This document shows positions 1 through 5,961 of a DNA stretch of 5,961 nt, piece after piece. Source of the stretch: Lachnospiraceae bacterium UBA7060 (GTDB lineage: Bacteria > Bacillota > Clostridia > Lachnospirales > Lachnospiraceae); contig DLAA01000005.1 of the NCBI GenBank assembly GCA_002493835.1, forward strand, positions 1 to 5,961, read 5' to 3'. The position numbers and the translations under genes were made by a program. Every line of letters starts with the position of its first letter. Within the stretch, counting starts at the first letter, position 1. The notes below the pieces were generated by a model, which was not told the origin of the DNA, made no database searches, and was given only the letters and a program-made list of their open reading frames with translations.

Positions 1-795
1 TTCCGCCTCTAATGTAGGGGAAAGCGGTCTGAAACATAGATTGCTGTCCCCTGTTGTGTTGATCAGCCTGTCCAATGTAATCACATATCCAAAGCCTTTT
101 TTAACAAATTGAGCGGCGTTATAAATCAAATCATAAGTTGCCACGATGTTGAGCATGGAAATATCAGCCCTTAACCAGCGGAACATTTCTGTACTGATTG
201 AGGCTTGATGGGATACGATCAGGGGTTTGTCCCACAAATCCTCTGCATAAATCGTTTCCTTTTCTGCTAACGGACTATCCTTACGCATCAATACGCCCCA
301 TAAGTCTTTTTGCAAAAGTTTGAGATAATCATATTTGCTGATGTCTGCTTCCCCAACTAACAATCCAAAGTCGATTAACCCTTTATCCAGTCTTTCCATA
401 ACACGTTCTGCATCGCCGCTGTAAATGTGGTAATGGATGAGAGGGTGTTTTTTCTGCAGATCCTGGGCGGCTTGTGCCAAAAAGGAAATACTTTCAGTTT
501 CTCCGCAGCCGATATAAATATCACCATTGATATTTTCGCTGGAAGATGCCAGTTCTGCCTTTGTCTTTTCCATTAAATCAACCAATTCTTCCGCACGTTT
601 ACGCAACAGCATTCCGTCCTCTGTCAGCGTAACTTTTTTACTTCCACGGATGAGTAGCTGTTTCCCTAATTCTTCTTCCAAATCTTTTAATTGTCTGGAA
701 AGCGGCGGCTGTGTCATGCGCAGGGCTTCCGCTGCCTTTGTTATGCTTTCTTCCCTTGCAACCGCAAGAAAATACTGTAATACTCGAATATCCAA
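1..795 (-). CDS. LysR-family transcriptional regulator, C-terminus cut by window edge
   Basis: The reading frame is open from 795 down to base 1, giving 265 codons without a stop; LysR proteins are usually about 290-300 residues, so roughly the last 30 are missing. The start is TTG at 795, because AAGGAGG lies 8 bases upstream and the protein then begins MDIRVLQYFLAVAREE, a classic LysR N-terminus. An in-frame ATG at 816 would overlap the ribosome site and is rejected. Residues 1-60 form the winged helix-turn-helix (ITKAAEALRMTQPPLSRQL is the recognition region). From about residue 90 (NGDIYIGCGETESISFLAQ) follows the periplasmic-binding-protein-like effector domain, with the usual GLIDFGLLVG segment. 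It is transcribed divergently from the dehydratase-like operon, the standard arrangement for a LysR protein controlling its neighbour. The family is certain; the effector and the target are inferred. Confidence 0.95.
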   Translation of the reverse strand, partial: MDIRVLQYFLAVAREESITKAAEALRMTQPPLSRQLKDLEEELGKQLLIRGSKKVTLTEDGMLLRKRAEELVDLMEKTKAELASSSENINGDIYIGCGETESISFLAQAAQDLQKKHPLIHYHIYSGDAERVMERLDKGLIDFGLLVGEADISKYDYLKLLQKDLWGVLMRKDSPLAEKETIYAEDLWDKPLIVSHQASISTEMFRWLRADISMLNIVATYDLIYNAAQFVKKGFGYVITLDRLINTTGDSNLCFRPLSPTLEAE

Positions 796-803
796 GCGTA
801 AAA

Positions 804-810
804 CCTCCTT
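804..810 (-). promoter_or_regulatory. Ribosome binding site that fixes a TTG start for the LysR gene
   Basis: On the minus strand this reads AAGGAGG, a full match to the anti-Shine-Dalgarno, 8 bases before TTG at 795. The alternative ATG at 814-816 lies upstream of this site, so it cannot be served by it. Confidence 0.85.
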
Positions 811-828
811 AATCATGTTGTTGTCTAT

Positions 829-857
829 ACAATAACAAAAATAACCATACTTTTCAA
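829..857 (-). promoter_or_regulatory. Candidate promoter of the LysR gene
   Basis: On the minus strand a -35-like TTGAAA (852-857) is followed after 17 bases by TATTGT (829-834), a weak -10. The -35 lies inside the palindrome at 846-862, so a protein bound there would block this promoter; that is the usual negative autoregulation of LysR genes. The assignment rests on consensus matching only. Confidence 0.45.
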
Positions 858-862
858 GTATG
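846..862. promoter_or_regulatory. Perfect palindrome with T-N11-A box, candidate LysR operator
   Basis: CATACTT-TTC-AAGTATG is a perfect inverted repeat with 7-base arms and a 3-base centre. It contains the T-N11-A pattern (TACTTTTCAAGTA) known for LysR-type regulators. It lies between the divergent start codons. Its centre at 854 is about 66 bases upstream of the transcription start predicted for the plus-strand operon, which matches the usual position of the LysR recognition site near -65. Binding itself is inferred. Confidence 0.7.
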
Positions 863-884
863 AAACTCTATTCTATATATGTAT

Positions 885-913
885 TTGATATTAGATATAA
901 ATACCTTTATGAT
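885..913 (+). promoter_or_regulatory. Candidate sigma-70-type promoter of the operon
   Basis: TTGATA (885-890) and TATGAT (908-913) each match the -35 and -10 consensus at five of six bases and are 17 bases apart. Transcription would start near 920, directly before the ribosome site at 921, giving a leader of only about 15 bases. A small imperfect dyad (ATAT-TAG-ATAT, 888-898) overlaps the -35 and might be the second, activation half of LysR binding. An alternative -10 is TATAAA at 896-901, but it has no good -35. Confidence 0.5.
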
Positions 914-920
914 AATAACT

Positions 921-925
921 GGAGG
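921..925 (+). promoter_or_regulatory. Ribosome binding site that fixes the start of the first operon gene at 935
   Basis: GGAGG lies 9 bases before ATG 935. The same frame is open back to an ATG at 860, but that codon has no ribosome site and lies inside the operator palindrome, so the 25 extra residues (rich in Tyr, Asp and Arg) are not counted as protein. Confidence 0.85.
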
Positions 926-934
926 TGGATTGTT

Positions 935-2161
935 ATGTCTGATACGGAAAATAAGGTAAATCTAAGTACATATAAAAAAGAAATGAAAGACGTACTGCAA
1001 AGGTTTGTGAAAACAATGCCTGCATATAAAGAGTTGCAGTTTTTTTTGAAATGCGTTGTCAATCACTATCTAACAGACTTTGAAAAAAATAATTCAAATA
1101 TTGTTGTGATTGGTTCTAATATTCCGCAGGAATTAGTCCTTGTGTCGGGTAAAATGCCCTACTGGATTTTAGGTGGAAGCAGGGTAAGCTCCATGTGGGC
1201 GGATGACATTGTGCCGAGGGACACAGATCCGGTCAGCAGATCAGGTCTTGGCTATATCCTTTCCGGTTTTGCAAAAAAATCATTGATTTTGATACCATTG
1301 GTTAGCGACAGCACGAGGAAGCTGGCTTATATCCTGAAATCAAAAGGATTAAAGGTACATACCTGCCATTTTTCGCCAGTGAAGGATGCGCAGTCACTTT
1401 TAGAATGGAGGCGGCAGTACGAAGCGTGCCAGAATGCGGTTGCGCTGCACTTAAAAAGACCGTTGACAAAACGGGTTCTGCAAAAGTCGCAGGAAGAAAT
1501 TCTGATGGCAAAAAAGCGAATACAGGATTTTATGGAAGTATCACAGGGTACGATGAGCGGAAGCGGCAGAATGTTTATTTTAGGCAGCTATTATTGTGCA
1601 GATAATCTTTCGGAATGGAGTTTTCAGTTGGAATGCCTGACAAACAGACTACGAAAAGAGCAAAAGCAGCAGAACAATGATAAAAGTAAAGTCCTGCTGC
1701 TTGGTTCTCCGGTTTATTTTCCCAATTACAAAGTGCCGTTTCTGATTGAGGGAGTCGGACTTGAACTATTCTTGCAGGCGGATTATACATCACTTTCCAT
1801 GCAGGATTGTATCGGGTTGGAATCCATGCAGAAAGAATTTGCGGCAGATGTTTTTTATAGGAATGATACTTCTTCTGCGTATGTAAAAAACGATGCGCTG
1901 TATGAGCGTATTGCAAAATTACTTACGGAAAAAGAGATTGACGGTGTTGTCTATCATGTATTAAAAGGGCAGATTGAGTATGATTTTGAATTAGGGCGTT
2001 TTGAGGAATTATTTGAAAGGCTGGATATTCCAGTGTTCCGTCTGGAAACGGATTATAACTATCAGGATATAGAGCAGCTCCGTATCCGGTTGGAGGCGTT
2101 TTCGGAAATTTTGAACCAGCGCAGATACAGAAAATATGGAAAGGAAACGGTGGCAGTATGA
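935..2161 (+). CDS. Cysteine-ligand-less 2-hydroxyacyl-CoA dehydratase / double-cubane family protein
   Basis: This 408-residue protein has the HgdB/HgdC-D (HadBC, BcrBC, DCCP) fold signatures: IPQELVLVSGKMPYWILGG at 63-81, VPRDTDP at 93-99, VLLLGSPVYFPNYKVPFLIE at 253-272, GVVYHVLKGQIEYDFE at 337-352 and RLETDYNYQDIEQLRIRLEAF at its end. It aligns along its length with the product of the gene at 3940, so the two are paralogues. Each putative cluster-binding Cys of that protein is replaced here: Cys95 by Gly60, Cys114 by Leu79, Cys133 by Asp98, Cys154 by Lys115, Cys163 by Ser124 and Cys396 by Gln346. Its own cysteines (40, 144, 165, 221, 234, 292) lie elsewhere. It is therefore unlikely to bind the family's iron-sulfur cluster in the known way. 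Possible roles are structural partner, assembly scaffold or sensor; none is shown. It is the first gene of the operon and overlaps the next by 4 bases (ATGA), so the two are probably translationally coupled. Family is secure, function unknown. Confidence 0.85.
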   Translation: MSDTENKVNLSTYKKEMKDVLQRFVKTMPAYKELQFFLKCVVNHYLTDFEKNNSNIVVIGSNIPQELVLVSGKMPYWILGGSRVSSMWADDIVPRDTDPVSRSGLGYILSGFAKKSLILIPLVSDSTRKLAYILKSKGLKVHTCHFSPVKDAQSLLEWRRQYEACQNAVALHLKRPLTKRVLQKSQEEILMAKKRIQDFMEVSQGTMSGSGRMFILGSYYCADNLSEWSFQLECLTNRLRKEQKQQNNDKSKVLLLGSPVYFPNYKVPFLIEGVGLELFLQADYTSLSMQDCIGLESMQKEFAADVFYRNDTSSAYVKNDALYERIAKLLTEKEIDGVVYHVLKGQIEYDFELGRFEELFERLDIPVFRLETDYNYQDIEQLRIRLEAFSEILNQRRYRKYGKETVAV

Positions 2162-3936
2162 AAGAAAGAAAAATCGGGACGGCGGTTGTATGTGCCATTT
2201 GTGCATTCCTGATTGTGTCAGCTTTTTTTGCAAAGGATTTTGTTCTGTATGATTATCATATGAATGTTTCGGATTACCATTATGCAAAAACAGAAGAAGA
2301 AAAGCCGTTGTCCGCAGATACTTCGCTATGGTTTTCCTATGGAGATGCGGGAAAGGAAGTTTATTATGGGGTAAGTGCCAAAGTACAGGAAGAAAGCATG
2401 ACGGTCTATGCACTGACACAGACTGGAGAGGTTTCTGTTATCAGAGGAAATGAAAATCCGATCAGGCAGGATTCACTGGGACATTTTATTGCGGCGCTCC
2501 CAATGACAGAACAGGACATAGACGGGGACGGTGAGGTAGAGAAGGTCTATGACTATGCACGGGCAGATTTTGGCCTGAATGCTTTTAACCCTGCGCCGCA
2601 GAGATTTCTGACAGAGGATATACCGTTTGAGTTAGTGTTTGCGGAACGCAAGTATATCATGGTCTATTACGGAAATGAGATTTTAAAAGGTGCAGAGGTT
2701 CTTGTAACCTCTTATAACGGGGAAAAGAAAAGATACCGGACAGATGAACACGGTTGGATTCAGGGACTTCCAAACAAGGATATACGGGAGGGTTTTACTG
2801 CTGTCTATTCTCCTGACGGAGAAGCTGTGTATCGTATGCACTATGCGCTGGAGGATTATCCGTATTTCTCGGTACACTTTTGGAACGCACATTTACCGTT
2901 AGTGGTCATTTTTGCTTTGACAGGCATTGGTATTGTGATGGTTTATCTGATACGGAACCGTATGGAGAGAAACAATCCAGCTTATGCAATTTATTCCAGA
3001 GAGCGTGTAGGGATATATCCGGGTACGTTGCATCAGAAAACATCTTCCAAATTTTTATTTGTCCGGTGGTTGTGTCTGTTTGCAGGTATGTTTTTGTGGG
3101 CATATGCCGGAAGGCTGATTCATCAGGGGCAGACATTGAATGAGGTTTCCATACCTGTATTCAGTTGTCCGTTTAATCTGGATCAGGTGGTGGAGGTGCC
3201 GTGTTATTATTTATCGCATCTTCCAAATCTGTTTGGAAGGTTTGGGGCGGATTTTCCTGAACGTAATATGGCATATGGAGTTATGTTTTTAGCGACAACA
3301 CTTTTCTGCTTTATCTTTCTTGGGCGTATTTTGTGCGGATTTCTTTGTCCGGCAGGTCTTTTGCAGGACTTAATGGATAAACTGCGGCAGGCGCTGCATA
3401 TCCGCCCGATTGCTGTTACGGATCGGATAAACCGTTTTTTACAGCCGATTAAATGGGTGTGGATACTGCTGTTTTTAGGTTTTGCCTTTGCAGGAGGGGA
3501 TTTTTGTGACATCTGCCCACTGAAAGGATTTACAACCGCACAGGGCGGCTATTGGACAAATTTATATCTTGGCGGATTTTTTGCCGTGGTGATTTTGGCA
3601 GGCAGTTTTTTCATTAAACGCTTTTGGTGCATTATATGTCCGATGGGGTATTTGATGGGGCTGTTCAAAAGGTTTAATTTATTCAAGCTCAAAAAAGACT
3701 GTACTTCCTGTACGGAATGCGGAGCTTGTTATCATGCCTGCCCGATGCGGATTAAAAGCATTTACACGGAAAGAGATAAGGAAAATGTGCAGACAGTTGA
3801 CTGTATGATGTGTGGCGAGTGTATCCATAAATGTCCGGAGGACAATGCGTTATCCATGACGTTTTGCGGAAAGACGGTTTACAAATCTTCCCGGAAAACT
3901 TTTATGTCAAAATTTTCCAGAGGAAAGGAGGAGTAA
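2158..3936 (+). CDS. NapH/NosR-like polytopic membrane 4Fe-4S ferredoxin with large extracytoplasmic domain
   Basis: This 592-residue membrane protein has about six membrane segments (near 8-25, 245-266, 299-320, 371-392, 431-448, 468-487). Between the first two lies an extracytoplasmic domain of about 215 residues. It carries a DIDGDGEVE calcium-loop-like stretch (120-128) and an Ig/carboxypeptidase-regulatory-like stretch near 176-217; I do not recognise the whole domain, and see no SGAT-type FMN attachment motif as in NosR. The core has the Fer4_5 cysteine-proline motifs: Cys393-x3-Cys397-Pro, Cys450-x2-Cys453-Pro and Cys491-x2-Cys494-Pro. The C-terminus holds two [4Fe-4S] ferredoxin motifs on the predicted cytoplasmic side: Cys518, 521, 524, 528-Pro (with an extra Cys515) and Cys549, 552, 555, 559-Pro. 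Proteins of this type pass electrons between the membrane and soluble partners. Here it may feed the activase encoded at 5342; that is inference from context. Translation starts at the ATG overlapping the previous stop, with a weak AAGGA 12 bases upstream. Confidence 0.88.
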   Translation: MKERKIGTAVVCAICAFLIVSAFFAKDFVLYDYHMNVSDYHYAKTEEEKPLSADTSLWFSYGDAGKEVYYGVSAKVQEESMTVYALTQTGEVSVIRGNENPIRQDSLGHFIAALPMTEQDIDGDGEVEKVYDYARADFGLNAFNPAPQRFLTEDIPFELVFAERKYIMVYYGNEILKGAEVLVTSYNGEKKRYRTDEHGWIQGLPNKDIREGFTAVYSPDGEAVYRMHYALEDYPYFSVHFWNAHLPLVVIFALTGIGIVMVYLIRNRMERNNPAYAIYSRERVGIYPGTLHQKTSSKFLFVRWLCLFAGMFLWAYAGRLIHQGQTLNEVSIPVFSCPFNLDQVVEVPCYYLSHLPNLFGRFGADFPERNMAYGVMFLATTLFCFIFLGRILCGFLCPAGLLQDLMDKLRQALHIRPIAVTDRINRFLQPIKWVWILLFLGFAFAGGDFCDICPLKGFTTAQGGYWTNLYLGGFFAVVILAGSFFIKRFWCIICPMGYLMGLFKRFNLFKLKKDCTSCTECGACYHACPMRIKSIYTERDKENVQTVDCMMCGECIHKCPEDNALSMTFCGKTVYKSSRKTFMSKFSRGKEE

Positions 3937-3939
3937 GTT

Positions 3940-5279
3940 ATGCCAGAGCAGAATGGGATAAACGAACGGCAGCGGGAATTATTTATAAGAAAATCCACAA
4001 GGGTGGCGGCATCTTACCTGAAACGTGCTAAGGAGCTGTCTGAATTGCCGGAAGCCGCAAAGCCTTTCTTTGATGTGTTGGAAAATACATATGTTAACAA
4101 TGTGAAGGAAATCACTAGGCTCGAAAATACCTCACCAAGTGATTTCACGCGCTGCGAAGCAGAGCTTCTTCACATGGCAGACATACAGAAACCGGAAGAT
4201 AGGAAAAGCATTGGAACTTTATGTGTCATGGTTCCGGCAGAGCTTGTTTATGCCGCAGGCGCTATGCCTGTACGTTTGTGTTCCGGCAGTTATACGGCGT
4301 ATTCTATCGGGGACGATTATATTCCCCGTGATGCCTGCCCTTTGGTAAAGGCGGTTATGGGATTTGGTAAGATTAAGGCGCTGCCGGTATTAGATAACTG
4401 TTCTCTGTTGGTTGCGCCTGTAACCTGTGACTGTAAAAAGAAACTTGCCGGAGTGATCGGCTCAGTGAAGAATACGGTGCCGCTTCATGTCCCGCCATTG
4501 AAAAAAGACGATGCCGACACAGAGGTTTTTCTAAAGGAGCTGTACCGACTAATACCGGTGCTTGAAAAAGAAACGGGAAAACAGGTTACGGCAAAGTCTT
4601 TGGCAGAAGGGATCAACATGGTCGGAAACGCACAGTATGAGATGTCAGAGTTTCTGAAATACAGAAGGCTCACTCCGGCACTGATGAGCGGGACACAGGT
4701 AATGTCAGTGATGAATGCCTATTCTTATATGCCTGCCAATCTATGGGCGGAGCAGATGCACAGGCTGAATGAAGAATTGAAGCTGCGGCTTTCGCAGGGG
4801 CATTTTGTAAGCAGGAAAACCAGCCCCGTATTCTCGTGACGGGTTCGCCTATTGCTTTTCCAAACATTAAGGTTCCGCTTTTGATTGAGGAAATGGGAGG
4901 AGTTCTTGCGGCAGATGAAACCTGCATGGGAGAACGGGGATTATATGATCCGGTATCAGTCATTGATGCCAGTTTTGACGGGATGATGCGTTCTCTTGCC
5001 TCAAGATATACAAAGCCCTGTACCTGTCCTGTGTTTGTGGATAACAGCCAGCGTATTTACCGGATTAAGCAGATGATAAAGGATCATAAAATTCAGGGAG
5101 TCATTTACCATGTGCTGCGTGGCTGTCTGGTGTACGACTATGAATATCAGCTTATGGAGGAGGCGATGGGAAAAATGGATATTCCCATTATCCGTGTGGA
5201 GAGTGATTACAATGAGGAAGATGTAGAACAGCTCCGTATCCGCATCGAGGCGTTTATTGATCTGATTAAATTCAAGTAA
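3940..5279 (+). pseudogene. 2-hydroxyacyl-CoA dehydratase / double-cubane-cluster reductase subunit, frameshifted
   Basis: The ATG at 3940 follows AAAGGAGG (3924-3931) by 8 bases and lies 3 bases after the previous stop. The first frame runs 299 codons to TGA 4837-4839, but the family homology crosses at about 4800 into the -1 frame, which continues to TAA 5277-5279. Adding one base near 4800 gives an intact protein of 446 residues reading ...LSQGAFCKQENQPRILVTGSP. Motifs: GTLCVMVPAELVYAAGAMPVRLCSG (in two parts, around 92-116), IPRDACPLVK at 128-137, LDNCSLLVAPVTCDCKKKL at 151-169, and after the shift GSPIAFPNIKVPLLIEEMGG and YHVLRGCLVYDYE. Cys95, 114, 133, 154, 163 and 396 (repaired numbering) are six candidate cluster ligands. 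That set resembles, from memory, double-cubane [Fe8S9] proteins (DCCP, YjiM-like) more than the three-Cys HadB/HadC subunits. Such enzymes reduce or dehydrate their substrate after ATP-driven electron transfer from an activase, here encoded next. The gene may be truly broken, recoded, or intact with a sequencing error. Confidence 0.82.
4797..4806 (+). other. Frameshift site inside the dehydratase-like gene
   Basis: The first frame meets a TGA at 4837, while the -1 frame is closed upstream by TGA 4770-4772, so the switch must lie between 4773 and about 4836. Runs GGGG (4797-4800) and TTTT (4803-4806) are the likeliest places: one extra G restores a sensible protein. A -1 slip on the GGG codon 4798-4800 is possible because G precedes it, but there is no X-XXY-YYZ heptamer and no evident downstream stem. 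The stop and a GTG overlap as GTGA (4836-4839), yet no ribosome site precedes that GTG at a normal distance, which argues against a true two-gene split. Confidence 0.7.
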
Positions 5280-5308
5280 ACGACAAAGGAATGCCGTTTA
5301 CTTGAATT
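5269..5308. repeat. Perfect 14-bp stem-loop between the dehydratase-like gene and the activase gene
   Basis: AATTCAAGTAAACG (5269-5282) is exactly complementary to CGTTTACTTGAATT (5295-5308), with a 12-base loop. The left arm covers the last codons and TAA stop of the upstream gene. No T-tract follows on either strand, so it does not look like a standard intrinsic terminator, and the next gene is just 33 bases away. It may act as an RNA stability or processing element setting the activase to dehydratase ratio, or as a leaky attenuator; this is inferred. Confidence 0.75.
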
Positions 5309-5341
5309 GCAGAAAGAAATCAAAAAGGAGGCGTGACGGTT

Positions 5342-5961
5342 ATGGGAAAATATTATCTGGGACTGGATGGCGGTTCTACTTATCTGAAAGCCGCCCTTAT
5401 GAAAGATAAAAAAGTAGTTGGCACCGTGGTATATCCTACGGGAATTGACAATAACGGGGTGGCAAAGAAAATTGTGGCAGCATTGTGTAAAAAATACGGC
5501 ATCAGCCGGACAGATATAGGCTACATCATGGCTACCGGGTACAGCCGCAAAATTCTTGAGGTTGCTGATGATGATATTTCGGAGATTACGGCTCATGCTT
5601 ACGGGGTGCGGGTGACTGCACCGGAGGGATACCGTCCGGGTATGGTCATTGATATTGGTGGGCAGGACAGCAAGATTATTTATCTTGATGCAAACTATAA
5701 CGTCAAAAATTTTACCATGAATGACAAATGCGCGGCAGGAACGGGAAAGTTTATGGAGGTTATAGCGCAGATTCTGGAAACGACGATCGATCAGGTCGGG
5801 CCGCTTTCTTTGGAAAGCACTGCGCCGTGTGACATCAACAGTACCTGTGTGGTTTTTGCACAGTCGGAAGTGATTTCGCTTGTGGCGAGAAAGGTTGACA
5901 GGCGTGACATTTTGGCTGGAATGCATTTGTCGATGGCAAAGCGGATTATAAAGATGATGAA
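5342..5961 (+). CDS. CoA-activase family ATPase (activator of 2-hydroxyacyl-CoA dehydratase / DCCP reductase), partial
   Basis: The ATG at 5342 follows AAGGAGG (5325-5331) by 10 bases; an in-frame GTG at 5333 is too close to that site to be the start. The window ends after 206 codons, about 80% of a typical 250-270-residue member, so the adenosine-motif region is missing. The fold is the ASKHA/BadF-BadG ATPase: phosphate-1 loop LGLDGGSTYLKAAL (6-19), TGYSR (65-69) and phosphate-2 loop DIGGQDSK (104-111). NDKCAAGTGKFMEV (127-140) and STCVVFAQSEVISL (167-180) carry Cys130 and Cys169, the two cysteines that in HgdC-type activators bind one [4Fe-4S] cluster bridging a homodimer. The established role is to hydrolyse ATP and inject one electron at very low potential into the partner enzyme. 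The partner here is most likely the protein encoded at 3940. The family has both dehydratase and DCCP activators, and these cannot be told apart from this fragment. All visible key residues are present. Confidence 0.93.
   Translation, partial: MGKYYLGLDGGSTYLKAALMKDKKVVGTVVYPTGIDNNGVAKKIVAALCKKYGISRTDIGYIMATGYSRKILEVADDDISEITAHAYGVRVTAPEGYRPGMVIDIGGQDSKIIYLDANYNVKNFTMNDKCAAGTGKFMEVIAQILETTIDQVGPLSLESTAPCDINSTCVVFAQSEVISLVARKVDRRDILAGMHLSMAKRIIKMM

Noticed and set aside
527..835. Plus-strand open frame of 102 codons opposite the LysR gene
   Set aside because: It lies antisense to the well-supported regulator, has no ribosome site, and its Ser/Leu-rich product is typical of a shadow frame.
860..934. 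N-terminal extension of the first operon gene from ATG 860
   Set aside because: No ribosome site precedes 860, the codon lies within the operator palindrome, and GGAGG at 921-925 points to ATG 935.
2009..2419. Minus-strand open frame of 136 codons across the junction of the first two operon genes
   Set aside because: It is antisense to two coding ends with clear homology and reads as low-complexity Pro/His/Leu-rich sequence.
2880..3143. Plus-strand open frame of 87 codons inside the membrane ferredoxin gene
   Set aside because: It is an alternate frame within a gene supported by membrane segments and cysteine motifs, with no evidence of its own.
4836..5279. Independent gene of 147 codons starting at GTG 4836
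   Set aside because: Homology to the paralogue continues upstream of the GTG in the same frame (QPRILV), and no ribosome site lies at a usable distance, so it is the displaced end of the gene at 3940.
5269..5308. Intrinsic terminator ending the operon
   Set aside because: No run of T follows the stem on either strand, and the activase gene follows at once in the same direction.
5207..5926. Minus-strand open frame of 239 codons opposite the activase gene
   Set aside because: Its length is notable, but the plus strand here encodes the activase with all family motifs; the antisense product is His/Asn/Ser-rich, has no recognised motif and no clear ribosome site.

Overview
The window looks like chromosomal DNA of a strictly anaerobic, low-to-moderate-GC Firmicute, probably a gut-type Clostridia or Lachnospiraceae member. 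This is inferred from the strong AAGGAGG ribosome sites, the A/T-leaning codon use, the LysR protein style and a gene set built on oxygen-sensitive iron-sulfur enzymes. No RNA gene, insertion sequence, CRISPR array or attachment site was found.

Layout: positions 1-795 hold, on the minus strand, a LysR-type regulator whose C-terminus runs off the left edge. It is divergent from a plus-strand operon that fills the rest. The shared intergenic region (796-934) carries a perfect 17-bp palindrome containing a T-N11-A LysR box, with a plausible promoter on each side. The operon reads: (A) 935-2161, a 2-hydroxyacyl-CoA dehydratase/double-cubane fold protein lacking the cysteine ligands of the family; (B) 2158-3936, a polytopic membrane ferredoxin of the NapH/NosR type with a large extracytoplasmic domain; (C) 3940-5279, a cysteine-complete dehydratase or double-cubane-cluster (DCCP-like) subunit interrupted by a frameshift near 4797-4806; (D) 5342 to the right edge, an ATP-dependent CoA-activase family protein (HgdC/YjiL/BadF type). 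A perfect 14-bp stem-loop overlaps the end of C and precedes D.

How they may work together (inference): D would use ATP hydrolysis to push low-potential electrons from its own [4Fe-4S] cluster into the cluster of C. B could be the membrane-side electron supplier to D. A, a cluster-less relative of C, could be its dimer partner, scaffold or a regulatory subunit. The LysR protein would induce the operon in response to a ligand. The substrate cannot be read from the sequence. No CoA-transferase or CoA-ligase gene is present in the window, so a CoA-ester substrate should not be assumed. The combination of a cysteine-less paralogue, a NapH/NosR-like membrane ferredoxin, a cysteine-bearing dehydratase and an activase in one LysR-controlled operon is the main point of interest.
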